In this document: positions 33,601-46,084 of the stretch, piece by piece
How positions within the stretch are numbered: the stretch's first letter is position 1
Layout: each line of letters starts with the position of its first letter
Assembly: GCA_027382625.1 (NCBI GenBank)
Contig: JAJKFJ010022473.1
Location: 1 to 64,000, forward strand
Reading direction: 5' to 3'
DNA: 64,000 nucleotides
DNA from: Tetmemena sp. SeJ-2015
Taxonomy: Eukaryota; Ciliophora; Spirotrichea; Sporadotrichida; Oxytrichidae
Position numbers and translations under genes: made by a program
Notes under the pieces: model-generated
Databases searched by the model: none
The model's input: the letters and a program-made list of their open reading frames with translations, nothing else
What the model was told of the DNA's origin: nothing

Positions 33601-35940
33601 CCTTTACCTAGCTCTTCATTAAGTCTTTCTATCACTCTTTGTGCTTTCTCTAATGCCTCACTACTAACAGCCACTTTATCCTCTAGATCTTTGCTAAATA
33701 GGGATAAGTTATCTAATCTCTCTTCTTTCTGTTGAAGCTTGTGCACTAAATCAGTCTCTAAGACTTCTAGAGATTAGTATTTTTTCTTCTCTTCTTATAG
33801 CTCTTTCTTTAACAACTCAACTTGTCTGGCTAGGTGATCTCTGTCATTTGCCATTTGATAATTAAAGTCCCTCAAGCTGAAATCCTTATTTCGCAGCTCT
33901 TATGATACTCGAATCACCAACTCATCTATTTCTTTCTTCTATTCCTCAAGTCTTGCAAAGCTTTCATCTTTGGAACTTATAAGCTTATTTAAGGAGTTGA
34001 TTTCTTGGTCTCTGTCAGAGATTTGCAATTTCTTCTCTAGCAAAGATTTCCTGGTCTCTTGTAGCTAAATTTCCAACTCAGATATGTATTGCTCTCTTTG
34101 GTTCTCATTTTAGCCAATGAGGCTTTCTCTTTTAAGTTTCTAATCAATCTATGCTTCAAGATACCTTGACTTCTCTTACTCTTGAGATAGCTAATGCTTC
34201 AAAGTTATCTCTCTTTCTAAGACTTCTCTTATCAGGTGGTTATTTTACTCAAAGAGCTTCTTCATTTTGATGTCATGTTCATGCAGAGAAATTATACTAG
34301 AAGGCTAACTAGGATACTAATTTCCGAGAGAACTTTTGTGATCCATTCTTTATTGGGGTTACTGGCTAGTCTAGCGAAGAGTTTAGGCAGTTCCTGTAAG
34401 TGATGCACCTTAGATAGAACCTTCTGTTCCTGTAAGTTATTGCTAATGATGATAGAGTGGCTGGCTCTTATCAAAAGAATCTGAAGTGATTATTCTTCTC
34501 TCCTTCATTTGACTTTACCTATTCAGTAAGCTGTTTTGATCTTCTAACTAGTTGACAACACTTTTCATAACCATTTAGAATGAAAGCTTGTCCACAATAG
34601 TTTACCATTTCTAATTAAAGAGCTCCCCTTAGACTGCTCTAATCTTTTACTGATAATCTTCATCGATGAGAAAGTCGTAATTTCCATTAGTGCCTGTGCC
34701 ATAGCTATTCAAATGAAGGAGTTGTGTGTTAGGTGTGTAGCCGAAGTCTTACTACTAATTTGCAAACTCTGGGTTGTAATCATCAATTTCGTAGTCAACT
34801 ATATTCATGCCTCTTGAGAGTGGGTATTCTCTTCTTTAATTTCCAACAAACTCTTACCCATAACTCCTTTAATCTAAGTTTCGATCATCCCATTAGCTGA
34901 TTGTATAAGCGCCCCTTGAATCTTAAAAACTTTGATTTGTATTTGCACTTCTCCTTCTATTGAAGTTGCATTTTTACAAAAATATTTAACCTATTTTAAC
35001 TTAAAAGATTTTACAAAGATTTTACTAAAATTTAATCAAGTCAAATTAAATACTTATTCATATATATATTTGCAAGCTGCTACTTTAATATCATTACTAT
35101 ATAAAATTATCCTTCCATTAATTTTATTATAAAGAAGAATTTTTAATGCTCTATTGAAAAAAAAAAAATTGCCAGAATCACTAGCACTTCTACTATCCGC
35201 TCTCAAAATCATAGGCTGGAATTAAGTGAAATTAGGCTAGCTATTATTCTAGGATTAAGCTAAATTTGGCATGTAATTATGAGGTAAGCGATTCTAGGGT
35301 CTTTGTTGAGTTTCTTAATTCTAAATTGTCATTTCTTGATTTGATTAGTTTGATTAAGAAGCCTTAGACTCCTCAGTGTTATTGCTAGAATTTTTCTAAG
35401 AGTTGTGCAGCTGATTGTACATTTGCTGGTAGTATAGATTATTTCGTTGCTGAATTTGCTATTGAAGAGATAGATTTGTGACTGTGTTAACTGAGTCATC
35501 ATCATTCAACACAAATACAGACTAATTTTAAATTTAAAATCCTTAAATACATATTGTAGACATTTTGAGTCTCTGAAAAGGAGTCTTCATTATAGTAATT
35601 TTGATTATTGGGCATCATATCCTCTCCTTCTTAGAATTGCTATTGCTAGTTCTTTTCCTCATCCATTTGAATTTGAATATCGATAGGATCCTCTTCTTCA
35701 TCGAGAGAGTCAGTTTCTCTCACAGTTTGAGTGGGCATGAATTAAAAGTTTGAGGAGAGATCAATTTAGTTTTGGCTTGATTAACCTACTCCTGAGTTTG
35801 CTGTCTGCAGCTGATTATTTTGCACAGTCTACAAGCGAATTATTTTATCTTATGTCTCCTCTAAACTTATAAATATAGAATAAGATGTGTTTAGAATGAT
35901 GATAGTTTAGGTTTAAGTTTTGATTTTTCTAGGGCAACAT
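30635..35940 (-). CDS. Large coiled-coil protein
   Basis: The ATG at 35940 starts MLPQKNQNLNLNYHHSK; the stop is TGA 30635-30637. After a Gln/Asn-rich N-terminus with an acidic patch (SLDEEEDPIDIQIQMDEE), more than 1,000 residues show heptad patterns of Leu, Glu, Lys and Gln: QEQEKSRYLEAQIDQKLK, LEEQKKEIDELVIRVSQE, DLEDKVAVSSEALEKAQR, LNEELGKGAYIMKDLERE and MRRELELLKEKL-type sequence at the end. It is cytoskeletal or centriolar in style (rootletin- or CCDC-like), but no specific homologue is evident. Interruptions include a 203-bp IES (pointer GCAA) and a 22-bp IES (AAAC, near 33460). A divergent coiled-coil gene starts 187 bp away. Confidence 0.7.
34970..35172. other. IES, 203 bp, pointer GCAA (TTGC on +)
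   Basis: TTGC at 34966-34969 and 35169-35172; excision joins SASDSGN to FNRRRSANTNQSFQ on the minus strand. The interior is very AT-rich. Confidence 0.65.
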
Positions 35941-36127
35941 CTTCTCCTTGTTCTATTTTGTAGTGGTTTCTTTTATTACAATTGCTGTATAGTTTGAAAG
36001 AGATTTGAAATGTTTGACCCTTAGTTGTTGTTTGTAATAATTAATAGAATTTGAATTATATATTATTTGAAGAGTAGCTGTTACTAATTCAATTTTAAAT
36101 AAGAATATAATTTCACTACATACTAAA
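35941..36127. promoter_or_regulatory. Bidirectional promoter between two coiled-coil genes
   Basis: 187 bp separates opposite ATGs. It is AT-rich with no recognised motif. Confidence 0.45.
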
Positions 36128-38102
36128 ATGGACTCAGCACTTGGAATAGCATAAAACGATTCCTCCTTTGTAAGTGTCAGATGAAGCTTCATACATAGTC
36201 GTGAATATGTTGAAAGAATCTATGAATGGCAGAATTCACCAATCATATTGAGAATAAGATGCTAATGAATTATAGTTTACGAGACTAAGTAAAAGAGCAA
36301 ATGGGAACAATGATAGCTTTGTGATTCCCCCCAGAGTTGCATAAGGAGAGCAGTCAAACAAATTCAGAAGGTTGTTCAAGCTGAGATAGATGAACTTATA
36401 ATTATTCTATTCTTTAGAATAAGATAATTTATAGTTGTAAGCAGAGCTTGAGATATGTTGAAATACAACTAGCTAGATCCAGGGAGGAAGTTGAAACATA
36501 GGGCAACAAAATTGCAGAACAGACAGACTGATATGGATGTAAGTAATCCAATCTATTGACATGAAAATAGAAACTGAATGAAAACTTGGCAAGGCAAGTC
36601 AGGATCAATAACCAGCAAACTCAGACAATTGAGCAACTACAAAAGAAGATTGAAAGCTTCAACAATAACAACAAAGATGTAAAATATGCGTTATTCATCT
36701 AATCCTTTTAGGTATTGGAGAAGAATAGATTCAAGGCGTCTAGTTACATGTCTGAGATAAATCAGAGAGAGGAGGAACTTGGAAAAATGAGAGCACAGCT
36801 GCTCAATAATCAAGATGAGATGAAACTGCTACAGTTTCCCGAGAGCAGTTAAGACAGCAGAAGGAAAAATTTGAAGAGCAGCTTAAGCAGAGAGATCAAG
36901 AACTAGAGAAGTTATATTGTTTCTCACATTTATAGAATTTAATAAATAGCCTTTAAGTTTAAGAAGAAAGGTTGAAGAACAAACAAGGTTGATGGATTCG
37001 ATGTGTATGGCATAGAAAAATATGAACGACTAAACCTTCGTGCTTATTAATGTGATAAGCTTAAGATGAATTATTGTTTATGTTGGAGATGGTGATGCGA
37101 TGGAGAGAGCTAGAGATGATATTGAAAGAGCTGACAGAATTGCAAGAGTGACAAATAAATCCTCCTTCATGGGATTGAGTGAGAAACAGCCAAAGCTTGT
37201 TAGTGAGGAGCACTTAATACCTTCGGGTTCTTCAGGAGCCAGATTAGGAATTATATTTTTGAATGAGAAATGTTGAAGACCCTTACAGAGCTATGATAGA
37301 TGACACCTACTTGCAAGATGAGTCGATACCTGCTGAAGTATTCTAGCTCATTCAAAAGTATAGAGAAAGGCTTCAGAGGAGCAGAGGATTTTAATCTCAG
37401 AGCCTGGTCATTGACGACTTCTTCTCTGATAAATTACATTGTGATTTTATAATGATATACACAAGATCTAAAGGATGTGCAGATGAGAGAGATAGCAAGA
37501 ATAAGAAATGAGCATTCAGTTGAGATCATGAAACTTAGGAAAAATCTAGAGCAAAAACTTAAGTATTCTTTCTTATTTTATAGTCTGAGGGATTCAGTGG
37601 AAAGTTAGCAGGTAGAGAGAATCAAGATGGAGGGAAGGCTCTTAAATCTAAGGAGAATTTCAAAGCTTTCAAGGGAAGCGAGAAATTTGCAGAAAATGAA
37701 ATTGAGAGACAGAGAAGAGCACTCTACGAGGAAAACGAAGTACTAAAGCAGAGGGTGAGAGCACTCGAAACTATTGCAAATAGCGGATCCACAGAGCGAA
37801 CTAAATTCATGGAGGGCGCTTCTTGGATAGCGAAGAAAGCTCATGTAGAGGCTGAAAAGCACATTTAGCGTCTTCAGAACATGCTGGCTGAGTTTTAGTA
37901 AAAGACTCAAGAGCAAGATAACTATGTGATTGACTTGAGCATATATGAGTTCAATGGAAAGGGAGTACTCAAAGTTAATTCATGGTTGACTGAGGCAGTG
38001 GATAAGGCGATAGTGGAAGTAGGTGAAAGATTTGAGGGAATGTTTGAGAACGTTAATCACCACCTAAAGCAAGCAACTCAAAATTTTTACTCTTACAAAT
38101 GA
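36128..38102 (+). CDS. Coiled-coil protein, unknown
   Basis: The ATG at 36128 begins MDSALGIAQNDSSF. After several short interruptions the frame gives SKRANGNNDSFVIPPRVA, YVEIQLARSREEVETQGN, NLARQVRINNQQTQTIEQ, LEKNRFKASSYMSEINQR and REQLRQQKEKFEEQLKQR, all heptad-rich. The C-terminus is more globular (EGASWIAKKAHVEAEKHI, GVLKVNSWLTEAVDKAIVEV) and ends at TGA 38100-38102. A 33-nt intron lies at 36679-36711. GATGA is repeated in tandem at 36814-36823, and one unit must be lost to stay in frame. Likely a structural partner of the cytoskeleton; this is inference from coiled coil alone. Confidence 0.65.
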
Positions 38103-38640
38103 AGAAAGCAAAATGAGCAAGTTATAAAGCTGCAATAGATTTTTATAGTTTTTATATATTCATGAGAAATGTATGAAGAATTATAAAATTTCCAATAAAA
38201 TATTTAAGATAAGAATGGTAGATTATTCCTTCAAGTATCGGCTCAGCTAAAACAGCGGAGGCATGTTCTAAAACAATCTTGTAAACATGACTCATCGATT
38301 CACAAATAAAAACCCTAATTCTGACAACCAAACTAATATATCTCCAAGCAACTAACATTTAAAACCTTTTATTACACTATAAAATATTTGATTATGTATA
38401 TGTTGAGAATTTTTCTTGTTAAAAATTCATTTACTATTTCAGTTCTTTTTATAATAAACTAGGTCTATTTGTAAAAATTAAATTTGGCATGATAAATATA
38501 TGTAGTAAATTGCCACTTCTTTAATGTAAATTGATAAAATCTCTTAATCCTTGAAATGCAAATTTCTACTTAAATATGACGTTTAATTATATTATTCATT
38601 TATTTTGTAAAATTTCTAAACTAAAATAACAGGACTGATA
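38103..38640. other. Intergenic, AT-rich
   Basis: No gene, repeat or motif seen between the coiled-coil gene's stop and the next gene. Confidence 0.4.
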
Positions 38641-41600
38641 CTTTTGAAATGCAATCGATACAAATGCTGCAATCATTGTCATTTTAAATTAATTTGAAAA
38701 TGATGTATCACAAGCCCTGTAAAAAGCTAATCCTAACAGCAGCAGAGCTAAAGATTATTATGAATCTGGGTAATAAGATATTCAGGCAAGCAACGCAAAC
38801 AAAACTCAATTTTAGAAAGCCATACAACCCAAGAAAGAAGGCAAAATTAATTTAACGCAGGATTCGAATGGGCGTATTATAAATGAAGAGTCAAGTTCCT
38901 CATTGGGTATTATGAATTCTTTGTCCCTTCAATTCAGCCCATCTAAAGACGCAAGATAAGCTATAAGGAATGGCCTAAAATTCAAAAGCTCAAAATTCTT
39001 AGTTGAGATAAAGTAAAGAGGAAAATTCTAAACAGCTTGCTACAGTAGATAAAGGTATCAATAAATCTTAGACTTAGATTTAAAACGGGCAAAATATCAA
39101 TTCTACTACAGCTAAGGGAATTACTGTACCTCAACTTAATCTGTAGACATCAACCCTTAACTAGTCAGCCATGATACAAAAGTCAAAGAGCCCTCTACCA
39201 TTGGAAATTCTTAGAATGCAAACTATACCAATCCCTATTCTTTACTCAACCCAACTCAGAACATGACTAAGTCTAATATGATTTAATTATTCTTAAATAT
39301 TTCAAAGAATGATTCAGACAGTTGATGCCAGCCAATATAGAATTCAGAAACAGAAACTGTTTAGCTAAGCGATGGAGAAACTTCTGAAAGACATATCTCA
39401 GAACAAAGACTTCTATCTGAAGATGAGAAAAGAATACGATCGGATATCTATCTACGAAAATATATTCAACCGACAAAAAGAGTAGCAAAAGGAATTTAAA
39501 GCCCTCAAGAAAAATATTAAAAAGTTAGTAGAACACTTTTTCTTGCCTTCTTTTCCATAGCAATAGATTAAACACTAAATAAAACAATAGCAGAGTTAGG
39601 GATCAAAGGCAAAAAATAAGGATCATTCTCATATGACCAACAATCGATAATCCAGATAACTTAGACGATATCTCAGAGGTCATTCAAAAAGTCCATCTCC
39701 ATAACCTACTGCTCAAAATTTTTCAGAATAGGAAGATTATATGACTTTATTATACGATCCTGAATTCCAACAAATCATCGAAGATAATATAGAGTTTTAC
39801 TTACATAGGATGGTATATCGTGATTCTTAACTAGTACGATAAGTGCTGGTTTTGAAAAATGATTATTAATTTACATTCCTCAAATTTTACTTTACTTTAC
39901 TTTATATAGAGTTTTATGAGGATGATCTCGTAGTCAACTCCTTGCAGATTTCTTATTTTCAGCTTCTGAATTTTCTTGAGAAGATTATAGAAACTGAGCT
40001 TTACATTTTAGAAGGGTAAGCAGTTTTACCTGCTGATCCAAATAGCATGGATCTTCTAACTTATCATGGATTACAGATTCAAGCTAAAGCAGTTCTCAAA
40101 GAGCAATAAGGAATCTTAAAATTTGTGAAGCTCGAGCGATTTAACATCTTTATACATTAGATTAATTTCTAATGAGTTATCTTTTTGTTCTGGACTTATC
40201 ATAAGACTTTATCTTAAGGCCTAACACCAGCAGTGAGGGAGAGAGACTTTATCTATAAGCGATGTATGGGTGGTCTCAAACGCTTACGATAGTTGATATA
40301 CTCCCTAAATTACCTGCTTATGGATAAAAAGAGGTATTAATTGCACTAGTGTTATTCAAATATTCGCTCTTTCCTGATGACTACTTTCCAAATGATGATT
40401 GATAACTTGACTGTCATTCATCAGAATTAGAAGAAAACGAGTTCCTCATCTTAAAATCTAAGCCTTGCAGAATAGCAGCTGAGGCCTAGCTCAGTACATA
40501 ACGGCTAAACTAATCAAGGCGACCCAAAGCACATTTTGCTGTTAAAGACTCTATATGGTATGGCTGATGAGATGCTAAGTAAGAACTTTATAGAGGAGAA
40601 AAAGACCAACTAGAAAAATATGTTTGACAAGGATTACATAGAATCTAATAAAGTTAAGGATAGCAAGTCCAGCAATTTTGAAGATCTGATCCAATAATTG
40701 CAAGAGCAGCTTGCAGATATTGATTTCACAGAGGATGAGTATGACCAATACTCGTATGCGGATGTTAACGAATTTGGAAATAATGGAGGCGGAGAGAGAC
40801 AGAACTCCTCTAAATTTCAAAATTAGGCAAAACCGAATATCATACTTTCTCGAGCTAGTCCATCTATGGGTGGCTAAAGAGATACCTATAAATCCTATAA
40901 TCAAGTTGGTCCTTAGAGTATGCGGAATTAATATCAAAAGTAAAGTCTTTTCAATCGAGATTAGGAATACTCTCAATATGAAGAGGAGGAAGAAGATGGA
41001 GAGAAATTTCTGGAGTCTTTAGGATTCAAGGATCCATTTCATAAGAACTTGATGAGCGGCTATGACTAAAAAATATAGAAGAGGGATTCCGAGTAAAATG
41101 AGTTTCCTATTAATCCCTAGGATGACAATAAATTTGACCATTACATGACATAAGAAAGCATCTCTAAAGTAAATAGGATCCTCTCAAAGAACCCAGGTTT
41201 CTCAACTGTTATGAATAACTTGCTAAACTCTGCTTATAATCCTTTCCAAGAGGGAATCCCATTCCTAAATGATACATCCTTTAAAAGAAAGTTTGCTAAT
41301 TCTATGAATAGAAAGTTTAGAACGAGGGGAACTCTGAGTTGGATTTATTCGGACTATCATAAATATTAAAAGAAAGCTTACGAAGAAGGAATACAAGATG
41401 ATGAGCTTCACATTCATGATGATGAAGAGGAAACTGACTGGGACAAGCCTCTAGATGTCATTGAGCTATTTTAATTCTTTGACTCAGGTAAATAGCAATA
41501 GACTCCTTACTTTCAAAATGCAAACAGTTATCATCAAGCTATGCAGGCTCACTTAAATTAGCAAGGCACTTTCACTTCAGGCTATACTTAGAATCAGTAG

Positions 41601-42278
41601 TTGCAAAGAGGAGGTACCATCATATTTTAGAATTAAATTTTCATCACTGGACGCTCAAATGCGGGACTAAATGGCCCTGATTCTATCTATCAAGACTCTG
41701 AAAGATTTGAGAGGCTTGTCAAGTCTGATTTCTCATTCGTTCAACGATTTGATAAAGACAAGTAAACAGAATTCAAGTATGCCGAATTGATACTTAAGCA
41801 ATAGAAGGAAAGGATACAAAGATAGACTGAGCCTAATGCGCATAAAATTGGGGAATTTTTCAAGAGACAGATTATGTAATCTCTAGAATATGAGCAGCCT
41901 AAAGAGTAAAACAGTTAGAATAATTCTTAGAGTTCACAGTCTAGAATAGTTAAAGCGCTGCAGAAGAATTTTCAAGCATAGCTTTTTGACATGATACAAG
42001 ATGATTTAAATCCATACAAGAAAAAAAGAAACTAAACCAATAAATCTAGTCAAGGCCAAAATGCATACAACACTTTTGGTAAGAGATCTGACACAAACGG
42101 TTCAAGTCAGTATTGGAGGAGATTTTCGAGCTCTATAGAATAATCAATCAAAGATAGTAAATCAATTGGAGGTGGGAATTAAAGTGAAATAATTTAAGAT
42201 ATTTACGATTTTGAGAAATATATTATGAGCTGTGGTCTTAAATTGCTTTGCTATAAACAACGAAATAATTAGGCTTGA
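38641..42278 (+). CDS. Large Gln/Asn-rich acidic protein, unknown
   Basis: Coding starts near 38641-38700 (NDVSQALQKANPNSSRAKD; first ATG not fixed because of a frame break). It runs to TGA 42276-42278. Segments include NEESSSSLGIMNSLSLQF, a helical block (AMEKLLKDISQNKDFYLK), EDYMTLLYDPEFQQIIED, NSLQISYFQLLNFLEKII, the acidic run SQYEEEEEDGEKFLESLG and RGTLSWIYSDYHKYQKKA. More than 1,000 codons are recoverable. I recognise no domain. Frame changes near 39300, 39540, 39880 and 40170 imply short IESs. The regular use of TAA/TAG as Gln and the long open frames make it a real gene. Confidence 0.6.
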
Positions 42279-42483
42279 TGATTAGTTATTATTACTACTT
42301 TAAAATGGATATCTTAATTAAATTTCCAAAGCATAATCCAATTTCTTTTGGAATTACAATCTTTTCCTATTCTAATTAATCTTAATTTATTATTGCAAGA
42401 TAATTGATTTTTAAATATAATAGAAGCTGCTTATATTTTTACTACTCGTTTTTACTTTTAATTTTTAACTTTAGTATTAGTCG

Positions 42484-43080
42484 ATGGGATCAATGAGTAA
42501 TCGTCGCAGGTCAGTGAATACTGCATTAAGAGGTTTTGGATTTGGGTCAAGTAGCAGAAATGGTGGTGTAGGTGTGGGAGGTACTCTCACCAACCGTATA
42601 GGTGGTATTGATCATGAATCTTCCGAGGGTTTCACTGGAACCGGTGGCTTTGACATTGGCCCAGGAGGAATCGGAGGGTTCTTTAATGCGATAAACAACT
42701 TCTCCCAGAACTCAAATACAAGTGGCTATTTTAAGAAGAGAGCTGCTACTATTCATGTTCGCTCAACCATAAAAGACATTTAAGAAGAGGATGATATCAA
42801 GAGCAAGTAAAGCAGAGATGAAAGAAATGTTAATCGCTTTTAAGAGAGTAGAAACCTAAGGTTAGGTGCTAACAAGCAAATGCATACGGATAGAAGTAGG
42901 AATAGGTTGAATCTGGGTGGTGGAGGAACAAGCAGAAGTAGAGGCACTCTAGATTAGTAGAGTAGCATACAAACATCTAGTAACACATCTAATAAGTTTA
43001 AGAATAGAGCCACTAAAAGAGTAGCTCAAATGAGGAAACCATCCAGTGGAATATTTTTAAGAGACGATATCCTCAACTGA
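42484..43080 (+). CDS. Gly/Ser/Arg-rich protein, uninterrupted
   Basis: A single frame of 198 codons from ATG 42484 (MGSMSNRRRSVNTALRGF) to TGA 43078-43080. The N-terminal half is Gly-rich (GTGGFDIGPGGIGGFFNA), and the rest is Arg/Ser/Asn-rich with a basic end (NRATKRVAQMRKPSSG). No membrane segment or known domain. Composition suggests an RNA-binding or disordered protein. It is one of the few genes here with no sign of an IES. It converges on catalase-like gene C. Confidence 0.6.
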
Positions 43081-43221
43081 TTTCTTTCTTTACTATTTCA
43101 TAGATAGAATAAAACATGACTGATTCTTGTAAATAAGGCATAAGAAAGTTCGTCAAATGAAGAAATTATAATAGATGAGTTTCAAGAGTGTGGGAGATAT
43201 TTCTTGATATTTGAATTAGAT

Positions 43222-44210
43222 TCAATGAGTAGCAGCGAGCTTTTAAACTTCTTACTTAGGGTTTTTGAGGAAACTCTTTACCTTAGCGAAGGGGCAACCA
43301 GCAGCACCTTCTGAAGACTGAAGTTTCTTCTTTTTGGGATCAAGAACATCTTTCCAGTCTGGTCTCAGTGCAACGTCTTCATTCATATTCTGATGCTTGA
43401 AGAAGAGAGTCTCGTCTCCATACTTGCTCTTAGTAATTTCTGAAGTGAGAATAAGCTCTCCAATTTGAACCTTGGGGGCATTAGGCTCAGCCTGGGCCAA
43501 AACTGAAAAAAGAGTAGTGCCAGCCTTGATGGTCTGGAGTTGGTCAGTGAAGTAGGTTCCCTGGTAATCATCAGGGAAAGCAGTGCGGAGAGAATCAGTT
43601 GGCGAGAAAGTCAACTGGAAGGGGAATTTAGGATCAGAAACTGGTGTGCCATCTTGGTTGTGCTTTGCGAAATCAGATGTACCAACAGCCTAAACTTTAA
43701 TATTTAACTCGTGAATAATTATAAGATCACGTGATTTTGAGGGTAGTTAGTGACAGCTCCGAATTTGGAGAAGATGGGTTCAGGAGGGACTCCGATGTGG
43801 TTAGTGAAATCGTACTTAAAGAAGTTCCATGAGTTCTGGGTAAGTGTAACTGTGACGAGGTTGGCAGAGGGTTGGCCATCAATCAAGAACTTCAGTCCGA
43901 ATCCAGGGGCGATATTTCCATTAGCCTCCTCTGGTTTGGTTTTTTAGACGTTGGGTTCAACGGCAGAGGAAAGTCTGATAATACCGTAGTCAGCTCCGTT
44001 TGCTAGCATGCCAGTGTATCCCTCGCTGTTTGCAACGGGCACATACTTCACTTGAGCAACAGCAGCTACTGTGTGCACATACTTTACTCTCTTGCCACCT
44101 AGCCAGTTGTATGGAAGATTTTTGTTATAGATCCCTGAAGTGGAGGTTCTATCTGAAATCACTTGCTCCCAAATAGTAGTTGCCTTCTCAGAGGCTTTCT
44201 TAGCTTCCCA
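43222..44210 (-). CDS. Secreted catalase-like protein C: MDS2 and MDS4-to-end (scrambled gene)
   Basis: 44137-44210 (MDS2) encodes WEAKKASEKATTIWEQVI and is followed after 18 bp by 44118 downward (MDS4), which encodes LPYNWLGGKRVKYVHTVA, GIIRLSSAVEPNV, GFGLKFLIDGQPSANLV, WNFFKYDFTNHIGV and, after an IES near 43690-43740, AVGTSDFAKHNQDG to GCPFAKVKSFLKNPK, TGA 43222-43224. The first and third MDSs lie 5.3 kb away at 49.5-49.8 kb. Pointers are TGGGAAGCTAAGA, TCCACTTC and TCTTCCATACAA. Joined in order 1-2-3-4 they reproduce the domain order of paralogue B. Catalase-type blocks are as in B. Note Ile for Arg in KFLID. Confidence 0.85.
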
Positions 44211-44223
44211 CTCTTATCATACA

Positions 44224-44566
44224 TCACAACATAAACTGATTATCTACTTTAAATTTCATTAAACATTTTCTGATAAATCTTCTAAAACACCAATCTAATT
44301 GATAAATTTAGGAATATTCTTATTTTAATAACTATAATTTCCTTCAGTCATAATAAGATTGTCAATAAAATTATATGGCCTCTAGTTAGTGCACTCTTCC
44401 TTCAAGAATTTATTAAAAAAATTAAAATTTTAGTCAACATTAAAATACTTTGCTTGCAAACATATATTGATTTGAGTGATTTAATTTATTCTTGCTACTA
44501 ATTTACATTTGGGCTTATTCTGACAAAAATATTATTTTCCTCTCCATCATTATAAATCATCTAATT
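44224..44566. other. AT-rich spacer
   Basis: No coding potential seen upstream of gene C's MDS2. Confidence 0.4.
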
Positions 44567-44623
44567 ATTGAGAAAATCAGTGAGTTGATCAATAATTTGA
44601 AATCGAAATATATAACAGCCAAT
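44567..44623. repeat. 57-bp inverted repeat, left copy
   Basis: Reverse complement of 46751-46807 with one mismatch; core GATCAATAATTTGAAAT. The pair brackets the zinc-finger and acetyltransferase ORFs. Confidence 0.85.
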
Positions 44624-44832
44624 AATTTTCCCTTTTTGTAATTGGGGTTTGAAACCTTATTTTGAATTTTCTTAACGTTTAACTTAATTTTTGAAAAATA
44701 ACTATTAGGTCTGTAGTTTAATCACCAGCACTTCACTTGCTATTCAAATATTTCAAAAGGATTGTCAAACTTGAGTTGGCACCACATCCTTGAGCTTCAG
44801 GCTCAGTTTTCTTAAAACAATCTGTTCCAACA

Positions 44833-45336
44833 TTATTTGCACATTTGTCTCTCAGATCCCTTCGCAAAGCACTCTGATGTTTTGGTGGCTAGGCAGAATT
44901 CGCACTTCAGTTGCTTATGCTTACCATGCCTACTCTGCTCTTTATTTATGTCTATAAGTAGATGAGCAAATAATTTTAGGAAATTTAAAGAGAGAATTTT
45001 TACCCCGCCAATTCGCACCCTCGAACACCCCGCCATTTCGCACCATATATGGTTATAAATATCTTTTCTTAACTTACTCTCTGAGCATGTCTTGCACTAG
45101 TCTCCATAGCATCTTTTGTACTAAATGATCTCCTCGGATGCATGCTTTTTCTTATGCGCCGATGCATGCCTGCTCCAGTGGTCTCCAGAAATAGGTTTAA
45201 GCGATTTGCATCCCTAGAAACAGCAATGCTTATAGAAAGTGCCATCTCTGTTTTTCAAGACCTCCTTGAGCTGTTAGCCTTCAAATCCTTTACCCTTTCT
45301 CATCTTCTCGCACTCTTGAGCCTGAGAGTGATCTCT
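44833..45336 (-). CDS. Zinc-finger-like ORF
   Basis: From ATG 45336 the frame reads MERDHSQAQECEKMRKGK, then HCCFQGCKSLKPISGDHWSR with HASAHKKKH, a C-x4-C...H-x(3-5)-H C2H2/BED-like arrangement, then CKTCSES. Later in the same frame come KCEFCLATKTSECFAKGS and RQMCK. Between them the frame crosses the 42-bp inverted repeat at 45003-45044 and AT-rich DNA, which is probably an IES. The end is unclear (Cys-containing islands continue to about 44750). It may be one gene with the acetyltransferase ORF upstream on the same strand. Specific function unknown. Confidence 0.5.
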
Positions 45337-46077
45337 TTCCATCTTTTTTCTCTTAGAGGAAGCGATCGAAATGAATTGCGTAAATAGAATAACTCTAATT
45401 CAAACTCAATAATATTTCGCTGAGTCGCTGTGGGGTGGTATAGTAGTAGTAGTAGTAGTTGTAGTAGTAGTTATAGGTACCCTGCACCCGGTTATCGAAA
45501 TTTATTTGATTATAGCCACCGACCCCAAACATTGATCAAATTTTTTAATTAATCTCCAGCCGCTCCAATCTCTTAAATTTTAATCGACCACTTTTTAATT
45601 AAAGGTGGCAGCCACCTCGACTTAGAATAATTAAGATCTCTAATTATCGAAAACATTCTAAAATCAAACATGGAGTTGACTTTCACTTCCTCCCAGACTT
45701 CCTCTTAACATTTATCATTTGACTTTTCTCAAAGCATTGGATTAATCTGATTTCTACAATTAACCTAATTCACGACAATCGCTTCCTATTAGCTAATAGC
45801 TTGGTTTAGCTAGGCTCATTCTGACTTCTCCTGGGACTCATCTTAGCGCTTTTTTCTGACCTCTCTCTATCGCCCTCCACATTTAGACTCGGTCCCTTCT
45901 CTTCATAAGCTTTGAGTATTTCTCCTGAACCTCCGAAGCCCTGCGCACGAGCTTAAACAGTATTTCGGATGAGTCCCAACCCCTGTTAATTAGATTTCTC
46001 GATGATTTTCAGCTGATTGGAAAGTTTCTTAGATTGGTGCGAAATGGCGGGGTGTTAGAGGGTGCGAATTGGCGGGG
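45003..46077. mobile_element. 1,075-bp segment with 42-bp terminal inverted repeats
   Basis: 45003-45044 and 46036-46077 are inverted copies with one mismatch. Each contains two near-identical 17-mers (GGTGCGAAATGGCGGGG and GGTGCGAATTGGCGGGG in the right copy) in an otherwise AT-rich genome. No flanking target duplication is obvious. The interior carries parts of two open frames. It could be a TIR transposon or two insertions of one 42-bp element in opposite orientation. Confidence 0.55.
45441..45471. repeat. TAG trinucleotide microsatellite
   Basis: About ten TAG/TTG units in a row. Confidence 0.9.
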
Positions 46078-46084
46078 TTGAATT

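Noticed and set aside
35953..36192. Minus-strand frame upstream of the coiled-coil gene
   Set aside because: It overlaps the divergent promoter and the start of the plus-strand coiled-coil gene, and its sequence is low-complexity AT-rich.
40575..40976. Hydrophobic minus-strand frame of about 133 codons
   Set aside because: It lies opposite the plus-strand acidic gene, whose Glu/Asp/Asn-rich codons read as hydrophobic in reverse.
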